A stretch of DNA of 9,061 nt from an uncultured Chlorobiaceae bacterium (GTDB lineage Bacteria; Bacteroidota; Chlorobiia; Chlorobiales; Chlorobiaceae): contig CAIVCU010000380.1 of assembly GCA_903904495.1 (NCBI GenBank), positions 1-9,061 on the forward strand, in the 5' to 3' direction. This document shows positions 1 through 6,290 of this stretch, piece after piece. Below the pieces are notes generated by a model that did no database searches, was not told where the DNA came from, and saw only the letters and a program-made list of their open reading frames with translations. The translations under genes and the position numbers were made by a program. Numbering within the stretch: the stretch's first letter is position 1; every line of letters starts with the position of its first letter.

Positions 1-321
1 CCGGTCAACAATTTTTTTTTCGCGGGCTTTCTTCCCCATAAAAAAGGCAGGAAAACCCGACTTGAATATTTAGCGGCACTGCAGGCCTCGTTTGTCGTAT
101 ATGAGTCTCCATACAGAATCATGAAGCTCCTCGACGAGCTCGAAAAAATAGTGCCGGATGCTCAGATTTTCATTGGACGAGAAATGACAAAAATTCATGA
201 AGAGTATATTACCGGAACAATCGAAGAGATCCGCAAACGACTTGCCGATGGAAAAACCAGAGGTGAGTTTGTTGTTGTTGTCCACACTTCCGGGAAAAAA
301 ATAATCAAATCAGAAGCGTGA
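1..321 (+). CDS. rsmI: 16S rRNA (cytidine(1402)-2'-O)-methyltransferase RsmI, C-terminal part (5' end outside window)
   Basis: The reading frame is open from the first base to TGA at 319-321 and gives the last 106 residues. RsmI uses S-adenosylmethionine to 2'-O-methylate C1402 of 16S rRNA in the ribosomal P site, acting in the cytoplasm. Visible family motifs, in order, are AGFLPHKKGR (about residues 8-17 of the visible part), YESPYR (usually YESPHR), REMTKIHEEY, and a final GEFVVVV strand. These belong to the C-terminal half of the tetrapyrrole methylase fold. The protein stops about ten residues after that strand, so it lacks the extra C-terminal helical domain of about 45 residues found in E. 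coli RsmI. A run of nine T at 12-20 lies inside the coding sequence and encodes phenylalanines. panC follows after two bases, suggesting one transcript. The methyltransferase assignment is strong; the missing N-terminal half could not be examined. Confidence 0.9.
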   Translation, partial: PVNNFFFAGFLPHKKGRKTRLEYLAALQASFVVYESPYRIMKLLDELEKIVPDAQIFIGREMTKIHEEYITGTIEEIRKRLADGKTRGEFVVVVHTSGKKIIKSEA

Positions 322-323
322 CC

Positions 324-1175
324 ATGCAGATCATCACGGAACCCGGACAGATGCAAACAATTGCTGAAAAACTGCGCCTCAGCCGGCAGTGTATAGGCGT
401 CGTCATGACAATGGGCGCTCTGCACGAAGGACATTTAAGCCTTATAAAGCTTGCGCAGCAGACGGCAGGTACTATAATTCTGACGATTTTCGTAAATCCG
501 AGTCAGTTCGGGCTTAACGAAGACCTCCATCTCTATCCCAGACCATTTGAGAAGGATGTTGCCCTTGCAAAAGCGGCAGGAGTAGATTTCCTTTTCGCTC
601 CTGACACCGAGAGCGTCTATCCACAACATTATCAGACAACTGTTACATGCAGCGAAGTAACGAAAATGTACGAAGGAGAGAAAAGACCGGACCATTTTAA
701 AGGGGTTGCCACCATTGTTACAAAACTATTCAATATTACAAAACCTCATATAGCCGTCTTCGGCGAAAAGGATGCCCAGCAACTCGCAGTTATCCGGAGG
801 GTTGTCGAAGATCTCAATATGGATATAAAAGTTATTGCAGCGCCTATAGTCAGAGAAAAGAGCGGACTGGCGGTAAGTTCGAGAAATATCTATCTCTCCA
901 TCGAGGAGCGCGATGCGGCCACGATTCTTTACAAGGGAATCTGCCATGCCGAAAACAGAGTTGCCGGACATGAACATAACCTTCAGACGATTGCTGAAGA
1001 GATTGAAGGGATGATCAACGCAATACCGGGATGCCGCTCTGATTATGTCGGCTTTGTTGATGAAGTAACGTTTGAACCAGCCGAAACTGCTGAATCCGGC
1101 AAAGAGTATCGTCTGCTTCTTGCTATGTATTCAGGTGCAGTCAGACTGATCGACAATGTGATGATATGCGCATAA
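324..1175 (+). CDS. panC: Pantothenate synthetase (pantoate--beta-alanine ligase)
   Basis: PanC joins pantoate and beta-alanine with ATP, through a pantoyl-adenylate intermediate, to make pantothenate, the precursor of coenzyme A. It acts in the cytoplasm. The 283-residue length is normal for the family. Signatures seen are TMGALHEGH with the nucleotide-binding HxGH at residues 34-37, FVNPSQFG, YPR, RPDHFKGV, FGEKDAQQ at 146-153, and the KMSKS-like loop REKSGLAVSSRN at 177-188. The C-terminal dimer domain is complete. ATG 324 is chosen because the family begins M-x-I-I just before the first strand. An in-frame GTG at 318 would overlap the rsmI stop in a GTGA arrangement and add only two residues. 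No Shine-Dalgarno-like sequence precedes either start. The two-base gap to rsmI implies co-transcription. No clear terminator follows, so read-through into pnp is possible. Confidence 0.97.
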   Translation: MQIITEPGQMQTIAEKLRLSRQCIGVVMTMGALHEGHLSLIKLAQQTAGTIILTIFVNPSQFGLNEDLHLYPRPFEKDVALAKAAGVDFLFAPDTESVYPQHYQTTVTCSEVTKMYEGEKRPDHFKGVATIVTKLFNITKPHIAVFGEKDAQQLAVIRRVVEDLNMDIKVIAAPIVREKSGLAVSSRNIYLSIEERDAATILYKGICHAENRVAGHEHNLQTIAEEIEGMINAIPGCRSDYVGFVDEVTFEPAETAESGKEYRLLLAMYSGAVRLIDNVMICA

Positions 1176-1235
1176 TAACCAGGGAGAGATCAAGGTTACC
1201 GGAAGAGACTTTTTTGTATTATATTTCAGAACGCG

Positions 1236-1269
1236 TTCATTGTTTTGAGCATGAAAACAAAACAGTGAA
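1236..1269 (+). promoter_or_regulatory. Inverted repeat / stem-loop in the pnp leader
   Basis: TTCATTGTTTT (1236-1246) pairs with AAAACAGTGAA (1259-1269) across a 12-base loop. This gives 11 consecutive pairs, one of them G-U. It lies 61 bases after the panC stop and 83 bases before the pnp start. No T-run follows, so it is a poor intrinsic terminator. In E. coli a leader stem-loop of pnp is cut by RNase III and lets PNPase control its own mRNA; a similar role here is inference from position only. An AT-rich TATTATATTT at 1217-1226 just upstream could be a -10 region, but no convincing -35 partner is seen. Confidence 0.4.
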
Positions 1270-1352
1270 GTAGACACTAAGTATGGCCGGGAGAAGGAAA
1301 CGTATGTATAGTAAAACCGGACAGCATTTTTATCACACTATCAAAGATATCC

Positions 1353-3551
1353 ATGATTATTAACAAGGAAATTGATCTCGGCCAGGGGAAGATACTCTCT
1401 ATCGAAACCGGCAAAATGGCAAAACAGGCCGACGGTGCTGTAGTAGTCCGGCTGGGTGACACTATGGTGCTTGCAACTGTTGTGTCAAGCAAAAAAACAC
1501 CTCCACCAAATCAGGACTACTTTCCGCTTCAGGTTGAATACCGTGAAAAATATTCTGCTGCCGGCAAATTTCCCGGTGGATTTTTTAAACGCGAAAGCCG
1601 CCCTTCCGAAAAAGAAATTCTTTCAGCAAGGCTGATTGACCGAGCACTCAGGCCGCTCTTTCCTGACGGCTACCTCTATGAAACCCAGATCATTGTAACG
1701 GTTATCTCGTCCGATCAGATCAATGATGCCGATGTACTCGGCGGTCTTGCCGCATCGACCGCAATCATGGTCTCCGATATTCCCTTCCATAACCCGATGT
1801 CTGAAGTCCGGGTTGGCAGAATCAACGGTCTGTTTGTCATTAATCCTGATGTCAACGAACTTTTGGAGAGTGATATTGATATCTGTATCGGTGGTACAAT
1901 TGATACCATCTGTATGCTTGAGGGGGAGATGAAAGAGATTTCAGAAGCCGAGATGCTTGACGCCATAAAGTTCGGACACGATGCCATCCGCAAACTCTCT
2001 GCCCTCCAGAACGAGATTGCTGCAGAGGTGGGAAAACCAAGCCGGCCATTCGCACCAACAGTCATTCCGGCAGAGCTTTCCGAATTCATTCGTGGATGTT
2101 GTGAAGCCCGTCTCAAAGAGCTCGCCTATACCCCGCTCCAAAAAGAAGAACGTGCAGAACAAACCGCCCGCATTTATAAAGAATCCATAGAGTCAATCAT
2201 TGAGCACTTCAAAGCCTCAGTCAGCAGTGAAGACATCGCTGCAGATTCCTCAAAAGCACTCTTCCTGAACCCGCATATCATTGAAGAACAGGTTCATGCG
2301 GTTGAAAAGAAAGTTATGCGTCACATGATTCTCGATGACGCAAAACGCCTTGATGGCAGGGCACTTGATCAGGTCCGGCCAATCAGCATTGAACTTGGTA
2401 TTATCCCGAGAGCACACGGATCGGCACTCTTCACCAGAGGTGAAACCCAGGCTCTTGTAACCATTACCCTCGGCACTAATAAAGATGCACAGTCAGTCGA
2501 TAACCTGACCAACAATGCCGATAAAAAATTCTTCCTTCATTACAACTTCCCGCCATTCTGCGTCGGTGAAGTTGGACGACTTGGCAGTATCGGCCGCAGA
2601 GAAATCGGTCACGGTAATCTTGCCGAGCGCTCCATTAAAATGGTTGCTCCTACCGACGCTGAGTTCCCATACACCATCCGTATTGTTTCGGACATTCTTG
2701 AATCGAACGGTTCTTCGTCAATGGCCTCAGTATGCGGAGGAACGCTTGCGCTGATGGATGGAGGTGTTCCAATCAGAAAACCGGTATCAGGCATCGCCAT
2801 GGGACTGATCAAGGAAGGATCATCCTACGCTGTGCTTTCCGATATTCTCGGCAATGAGGATCATCTTGGCGATATGGATTTCAAAGTATCCGGCACAAGA
2901 GACGGTATTACAGCCTGCCAGATGGACATCAAGATCGACGGACTTGACTATCACATTCTCGAAACAGCTCTTGAGCAGGCCCTCAGAGGACGGCTTCACA
3001 TTCTCGACAAAATGGAGGAGGCTATTCCTGAATCCCGCCAAGATCTCGCAAACTATGCTCCAAAACTCACAAGCATCAAGGTTCCGGTTGACTGCATCGG
3101 CATGATTATCGGCAAGGGTGGAGAGACCATCCGCAGTATTACTGAGGAAACCGGTGCTGAAATCAACATTGAAGACGACGGAACCGTCACCATTGCCTGC
3201 TCAACCACTGAAGGAACAAACGCGGCTCTTGCCACCATAAAAGGCCTTACAGCAAAACCTGAAGTCGGCATGATCTACAACGGAAAGGTTAAGGATGTGC
3301 GTGATGAACTTGGCGCTTTTGTTGAGTTTCTTCCTAAAACCGACGGTTTGGTGCACATCTCTGAAATATCAACTGAAAGAGTAGCCAAAGCCAGCGATCA
3401 CCTGAAAGTCGGCGATAAGGTCAAGGTAAAACTGGTTGATGTCCGCAAAGATCCGCGTACCGGAAAAATGCGTTTTGCCCTTTCCATAAAAGCTGTTGAA
3501 CAGACTCCGGAAAATGAGACGGCAAAAGAACCTGTCACAGAAAACAATTAA
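1353..3551 (+). CDS. pnp: Polyribonucleotide nucleotidyltransferase (PNPase)
   Basis: PNPase is a trimeric 3'-to-5' phosphorolytic exoribonuclease, often part of the RNA degradosome; it can also add nucleotides to RNA ends. The 732 residues contain the full domain order: a first RNase PH domain (about 10-145), a helical linker (about 240-320), a catalytic second RNase PH domain (about 340-560), a KH domain with GKGG at 587-590, and an S1 domain from about 639 to 710. Active-site signatures are FTRGETQALV, the phosphate-binding SNGSSSM at 451-457, and DHLGDMDFK at 503-511. By alignment with the E. coli enzyme, D503, D509 and K511 match catalytic D486, D492 and K494. The tail after S1 is short and acidic. 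The ATG matches the family's usual start, but no purine-rich ribosome binding site is seen. rpsO, the common upstream neighbour of pnp, is absent; panC is there instead. The gene ends 13 bases before a strong terminator. Confidence 0.98.
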   Translation: MIINKEIDLGQGKILSIETGKMAKQADGAVVVRLGDTMVLATVVSSKKTPPPNQDYFPLQVEYREKYSAAGKFPGGFFKRESRPSEKEILSARLIDRALRPLFPDGYLYETQIIVTVISSDQINDADVLGGLAASTAIMVSDIPFHNPMSEVRVGRINGLFVINPDVNELLESDIDICIGGTIDTICMLEGEMKEISEAEMLDAIKFGHDAIRKLSALQNEIAAEVGKPSRPFAPTVIPAELSEFIRGCCEARLKELAYTPLQKEERAEQTARIYKESIESIIEHFKASVSSEDIAADSSKALFLNPHIIEEQVHAVEKKVMRHMILDDAKRLDGRALDQVRPISIELGIIPRAHGSALFTRGETQALVTITLGTNKDAQSVDNLTNNADKKFFLHYNFPPFCVGEVGRLGSIGRREIGHGNLAERSIKMVAPTDAEFPYTIRIVSDILESNGSSSMASVCGGTLALMDGGVPIRKPVSGIAMGLIKEGSSYAVLSDILGNEDHLGDMDFKVSGTRDGITACQMDIKIDGLDYHILETALEQALRGRLHILDKMEEAIPESRQDLANYAPKLTSIKVPVDCIGMIIGKGGETIRSITEETGAEINIEDDGTVTIACSTTEGTNAALATIKGLTAKPEVGMIYNGKVKDVRDELGAFVEFLPKTDGLVHISEISTERVAKASDHLKVGDKVKVKLVDVRKDPRTGKMRFALSIKAVEQTPENETAKEPVTENN

Positions 3552-3564
3552 ACTCGACCACCTG

Positions 3565-3600
3565 AAAAGGCAGTGCAGTTAACCCTGCACTGCCTTTTTT
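3565..3600 (+). terminator. Intrinsic terminator after pnp
   Basis: GGCAGTGCAG (3569-3578) and CTGCACTGCC (3585-3594) form a perfect 10-bp stem with a six-base TTAACC loop. It is followed by T6 and preceded by AAAA, which extends the stem to 14 bp in DNA. It sits 13 bases after the pnp stop. It should separate pnp from leuS, and its A/T flanks would allow some action on the opposite strand. Confidence 0.93.
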
Positions 3601-3652
3601 ATTACCATCCGTTCATTCGTTCAGTAAGGCTCGTTGTGTTCCCCTGCGTGTC

Positions 3653-3680
3653 TTGTCAGGGAGCCAGCGTCATTCATAAA
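3653..3680 (+). promoter_or_regulatory. Weak candidate promoter for leuS
   Basis: TTGTCA (3653-3658, five of six to the TTGACA consensus) is followed after 16 bases by CATAAA (3675-3680, four of six to TATAAT). A promoter is expected between the pnp terminator and leuS, and this is the best sigma-70-like pair I see there. If real, transcription would begin close to the ATG at 3687, giving an almost leaderless mRNA. The match is poor enough to be chance. Confidence 0.2.
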
Positions 3681-3686
3681 AACACC

Positions 3687-6104
3687 ATGAAGTACGAATT
3701 TTCACAAATAGAAAAGAAATGGCAGGCCAACTGGCAGAAGCATAATACCTTTTCAACAGGAAACGAACCTGATAAGCCGAAATACTATGTGCTCGACATG
3801 TTTCCGTATCCAAGCGGGACAGGTCTCCATGTAGGGCATCTTGAAGGGTACACCGCATCGGATATAACTGCACGGTATAAAAGAAGCTGCGGCTATAATG
3901 TCCTTCATCCTATGGGATGGGATGCCTTCGGACTGCCGGCTGAACAGTTTGCCATTAAAACAGGAACGCACCCGAAAGCCACCACTGAAAATAATATCAG
4001 AAGCTTTAAAGAAACCCTTCAGGCTATGGGTTTTTCCTACGACTGGCAAAGGGAGATCAATACCACCGATCCCGCATACTTCAAATGGACACAGTGGATT
4101 TTTCTCAAGCTTTATGAGCGGGGACTTGCCTATATGTCGGAGGTCGACGTCAACTGGTGTGAAGAGCTGAAGACTGTTCTTGCGAATGAAGAGGTTGAAG
4201 AAAAAATTGCAGAAGGCTATACCGTTATCCGCCGTCCTCTGCGGCAGTGGGTACTGAAAATAACCGCTTATGCCGATCGACTGATTTCTGATCTTGATGA
4301 GCTTGAATGGCCCGAAAATGTCAAACAGATGCAGCGCAACTGGATTGGACGTTCGGAGGGAGTCAATATTGATTTTGAACTCCGCTGCCACAATCAGAAG
4401 CTGAGAGTCTATACTACCCGGCCCGACACCCTGTTCGGCGCAACATACCTTGTCATTTCACCTGAACATCCGCTTGCTGAAAAGCTTGCAACCGCCCAGC
4501 AGCTGGTTGAAGTGAAAAATTATATCGGTCAGGCAAAACTGAAAACCGAATTGGAGCGCACCGGACTTCAGAAAGAAAAAACAGGCGTTTTTACCGGTTC
4601 TTATGCCATTAACCCTGCGACAAACGAACCTCTTCCCGTCTGGATTTCAGACTTTGTGCTGACAAGCTATGGCACGGGAGCCATCATGTCGGTTCCCGCA
4701 CATGACTCGAGAGACTGGGAGTTTGCCAAACAATACAGCCTGCCGATCATTGAAGTAATCAAAAGCCCGCATGATGTTCAGGAGAAAGTTTTTGAAGATA
4801 AGGACAGCACCTGTATAAACTCTTCCAACGGCGAAATAACGCTTGAGGGACTAAAGTTCACCGAGGCTTTTGAGCAGATGGCTGCATGGCTTGAAAGAAA
4901 AAGAGTCGGAGAACGAAAGGTTAACTACAAACTCCGCGACTGGATATTCAGCCGCCAGCGCTACTGGGGAGAGCCTATCCCGATCAAGCATTACGAAGAC
5001 GGGACACTCGGCACAGAAACCAACCTGCCACTTGTTCTCCCTGAAGTTGAAGCTTATCATCCTTCGTCAACCGGCGAATCACCGCTTGCAAACATTCCTG
5101 ACTGGCTTTACGGCACCGATGAACACGGCTCTTTCAGAAGAGAAACAAACACGATGCCCCAATGGGCAGGAAGCTGCTGGTACTATCTCCGTTTCATCGA
5201 TCCTGATAATAGCGAGAAGCTCATTGATCCTGAAAAGGAACGGTACTGGATGAATGTTGACCTCTATATCGGCGGTGCGGAACATGCTGTCCTTCATCTG
5301 CTCTACGCAAGGTTCTGGCACAAGGTTCTTTTCGATATCGGTGTGGTCAGTTCAAAGGAGCCGTTCAAGAGACTCTTCAACCAGGGTATGATTCTTGGCG
5401 AAGACAATGAAAAAATGTCGAAATCACGCGGCAATGTCATCCCTGCAGACCATGTACTGGAACGCTACGGTGCCGATGCCGTCCGTCTTTATGAGATGTT
5501 TCTTGGACCTCTTGAACAGGTCAAACCATGGAACACCAATGGCATTGAAGGTATAAGCCGGTTTCTGTCGAAAGTGTGGCGCTTGATTTACCCTGAACAT
5601 GAAGGGCCTGCTGCATCACTTACCCTGGATGCGATGCCTGATGAGCTTCTCAGACGCATGCACAAAACGATCAGAAAGGTAGGCGAAGACACTGAAAACC
5701 TCAAATTCAATACCGCTATCGCCGAAATGATGGTCTTAGTCAATGAACTGCAAAAGGCCGGTTGCAGGAACCGGAATGCCGTTGAAACACTGCTCATCCT
5801 GCTGGCGCCCTACGCACCCCATATCGCGGAAGAACTTTGGGAGGCCATCGGACACAACGCATCAATCAGCTCAGAACACTTTCCCTCATATGACCCTGCA
5901 TTAGTCGAAGATACGGTTTTGACTATTGCCGTGCAGATCAATGGAAAACTTAGGGGAACCTTTCTTGCACCAGCTAAAAGCCCGAAGGAATTACTTCTCG
6001 GAGAAGCAAAAAAAGTAGAATCGGTTCTGAAATTTCTTGAAGGGCAAACTATCGTTCGTGAAATCGTTATTCCTGACAAATTGGTAAGTTTTGCTGTAAA
6101 ATAA
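3687..6104 (+). CDS. leuS: Leucyl-tRNA synthetase, without zinc knuckle and leucine-specific insert
   Basis: LeuRS is a class Ia enzyme that charges tRNA-Leu with leucine using ATP and edits mischarged tRNA; it is cytoplasmic. The 805 residues show YPSGTGLHVGH with HVGH at 48-51, the CP1 editing domain (about 220-410) with TTRPDTLFG at 243-251 and AHDSRDWEFA containing D340 (E. coli D345, the editing aspartate), WAGSCWYY, KMSKS at 576-580, an anticodon-binding helical domain (about 640-740), and the small C-terminal domain. The ZN1 region keeps only C158; the other cysteines seen in E. coli are gone. QGMILGEDNEKMSKS leaves no room for the leucine-specific insert before KMSKS, which explains why it is shorter than the 860-residue E. 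coli enzyme. The frame stays open upstream to 3573, but that lies inside the pnp terminator, and the family starts with MKYEFSQIE, so ATG 3687 is chosen. No Shine-Dalgarno-like sequence is visible. Confidence 0.98.
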   Translation: MKYEFSQIEKKWQANWQKHNTFSTGNEPDKPKYYVLDMFPYPSGTGLHVGHLEGYTASDITARYKRSCGYNVLHPMGWDAFGLPAEQFAIKTGTHPKATTENNIRSFKETLQAMGFSYDWQREINTTDPAYFKWTQWIFLKLYERGLAYMSEVDVNWCEELKTVLANEEVEEKIAEGYTVIRRPLRQWVLKITAYADRLISDLDELEWPENVKQMQRNWIGRSEGVNIDFELRCHNQKLRVYTTRPDTLFGATYLVISPEHPLAEKLATAQQLVEVKNYIGQAKLKTELERTGLQKEKTGVFTGSYAINPATNEPLPVWISDFVLTSYGTGAIMSVPAHDSRDWEFAKQYSLPIIEVIKSPHDVQEKVFEDKDSTCINSSNGEITLEGLKFTEAFEQMAAWLERKRVGERKVNYKLRDWIFSRQRYWGEPIPIKHYEDGTLGTETNLPLVLPEVEAYHPSSTGESPLANIPDWLYGTDEHGSFRRETNTMPQWAGSCWYYLRFIDPDNSEKLIDPEKERYWMNVDLYIGGAEHAVLHLLYARFWHKVLFDIGVVSSKEPFKRLFNQGMILGEDNEKMSKSRGNVIPADHVLERYGADAVRLYEMFLGPLEQVKPWNTNGIEGISRFLSKVWRLIYPEHEGPAASLTLDAMPDELLRRMHKTIRKVGEDTENLKFNTAIAEMMVLVNELQKAGCRNRNAVETLLILLAPYAPHIAEELWEAIGHNASISSEHFPSYDPALVEDTVLTIAVQINGKLRGTFLAPAKSPKELLLGEAKKVESVLKFLEGQTIVREIVIPDKLVSFAVK

Positions 6105-6135
6105 TCACTTATACAGTCACTACGTGTTCCAAATA

Positions 6136-6164
6136 TTGGGTGGAAGATTTTTTTTATGTAAAAT
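6136..6164 (+). promoter_or_regulatory. Candidate sigma-70-type promoter for acs
   Basis: TTGGGT (6136-6141) and TAAAAT (6159-6164, five of six to TATAAT) are separated by 17 bases containing a T8 run. The -35 matches only in its TTG. The predicted start near 6171 would give a leader of about 120 bases carrying a palindrome and the hairpin before acs. The region is very AT-rich, so chance matches are likely. Confidence 0.3.
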
Positions 6165-6166
6165 TC

Positions 6167-6186
6167 AGTTTAGAAACTCTTAAACT
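6167..6186. promoter_or_regulatory. Small perfect palindrome in the acs leader, possible operator
   Basis: AGTTTA (6167-6172) and TAAACT (6181-6186) are perfect inverted half-sites separated by eight bases. The element begins three bases after the candidate -10 box, where a repressor site could lie. Six-base AT-rich half-sites are weak evidence on their own, and I know no regulator with this site. Confidence 0.18.
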
Positions 6187-6238
6187 TTCTATCAAATATT
6201 ATTTCTCCGTTTTAACCGCTGATTTTCTTTTTCTCACA

Positions 6239-6268
6239 AATACCTGTGAAGGGGGTATTCTTTTTTTT
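6239..6268 (+). terminator. Hairpin plus T8 just before acs: weak leuS terminator or acs attenuator
   Basis: AATACC (6239-6244) pairs with GGTATT (6254-6259), extended inward by one U-G pair, with a loop of about seven bases. After a single C comes an unbroken T8 run (6261-6268). The stem is short and AT-rich, so termination would be partial. It is the only terminator-like structure between leuS and acs, ending 22 bases before the acs ATG. It could end leuS transcripts, or act on an acs leader transcript if the upstream promoter is real. Confidence 0.4.
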
Positions 6269-6290
6269 CAACACATAAAATCTGGCATCA

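Noticed and set aside
318..323. GTG at 318 as the panC start
   Set aside because: It adds two residues not found in the family. ATG 324 fits the conserved N-terminus, though GTG cannot be strictly excluded.
1176..1215. Terminator for panC: TAACC (1176-1180) / GGTTA (1194-1198) with T-run at 1211-1215
   Set aside because: The stem is only five base pairs with a 13-base loop, and the T-run is 12 bases away, so it should not terminate efficiently.
3573..3686. N-terminal extension of leuS by 38 residues to an in-frame ATG at 3573
   Set aside because: That ATG lies inside the pnp terminator stem, and the extension resembles no LeuRS N-terminus. MKYEFSQIE at 3687 matches the family.
3753..4391. 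212-residue open frame on the minus strand
   Set aside because: It lies wholly opposite leuS, has no recognisable motifs, and looks like a mirror of LeuRS codon use.
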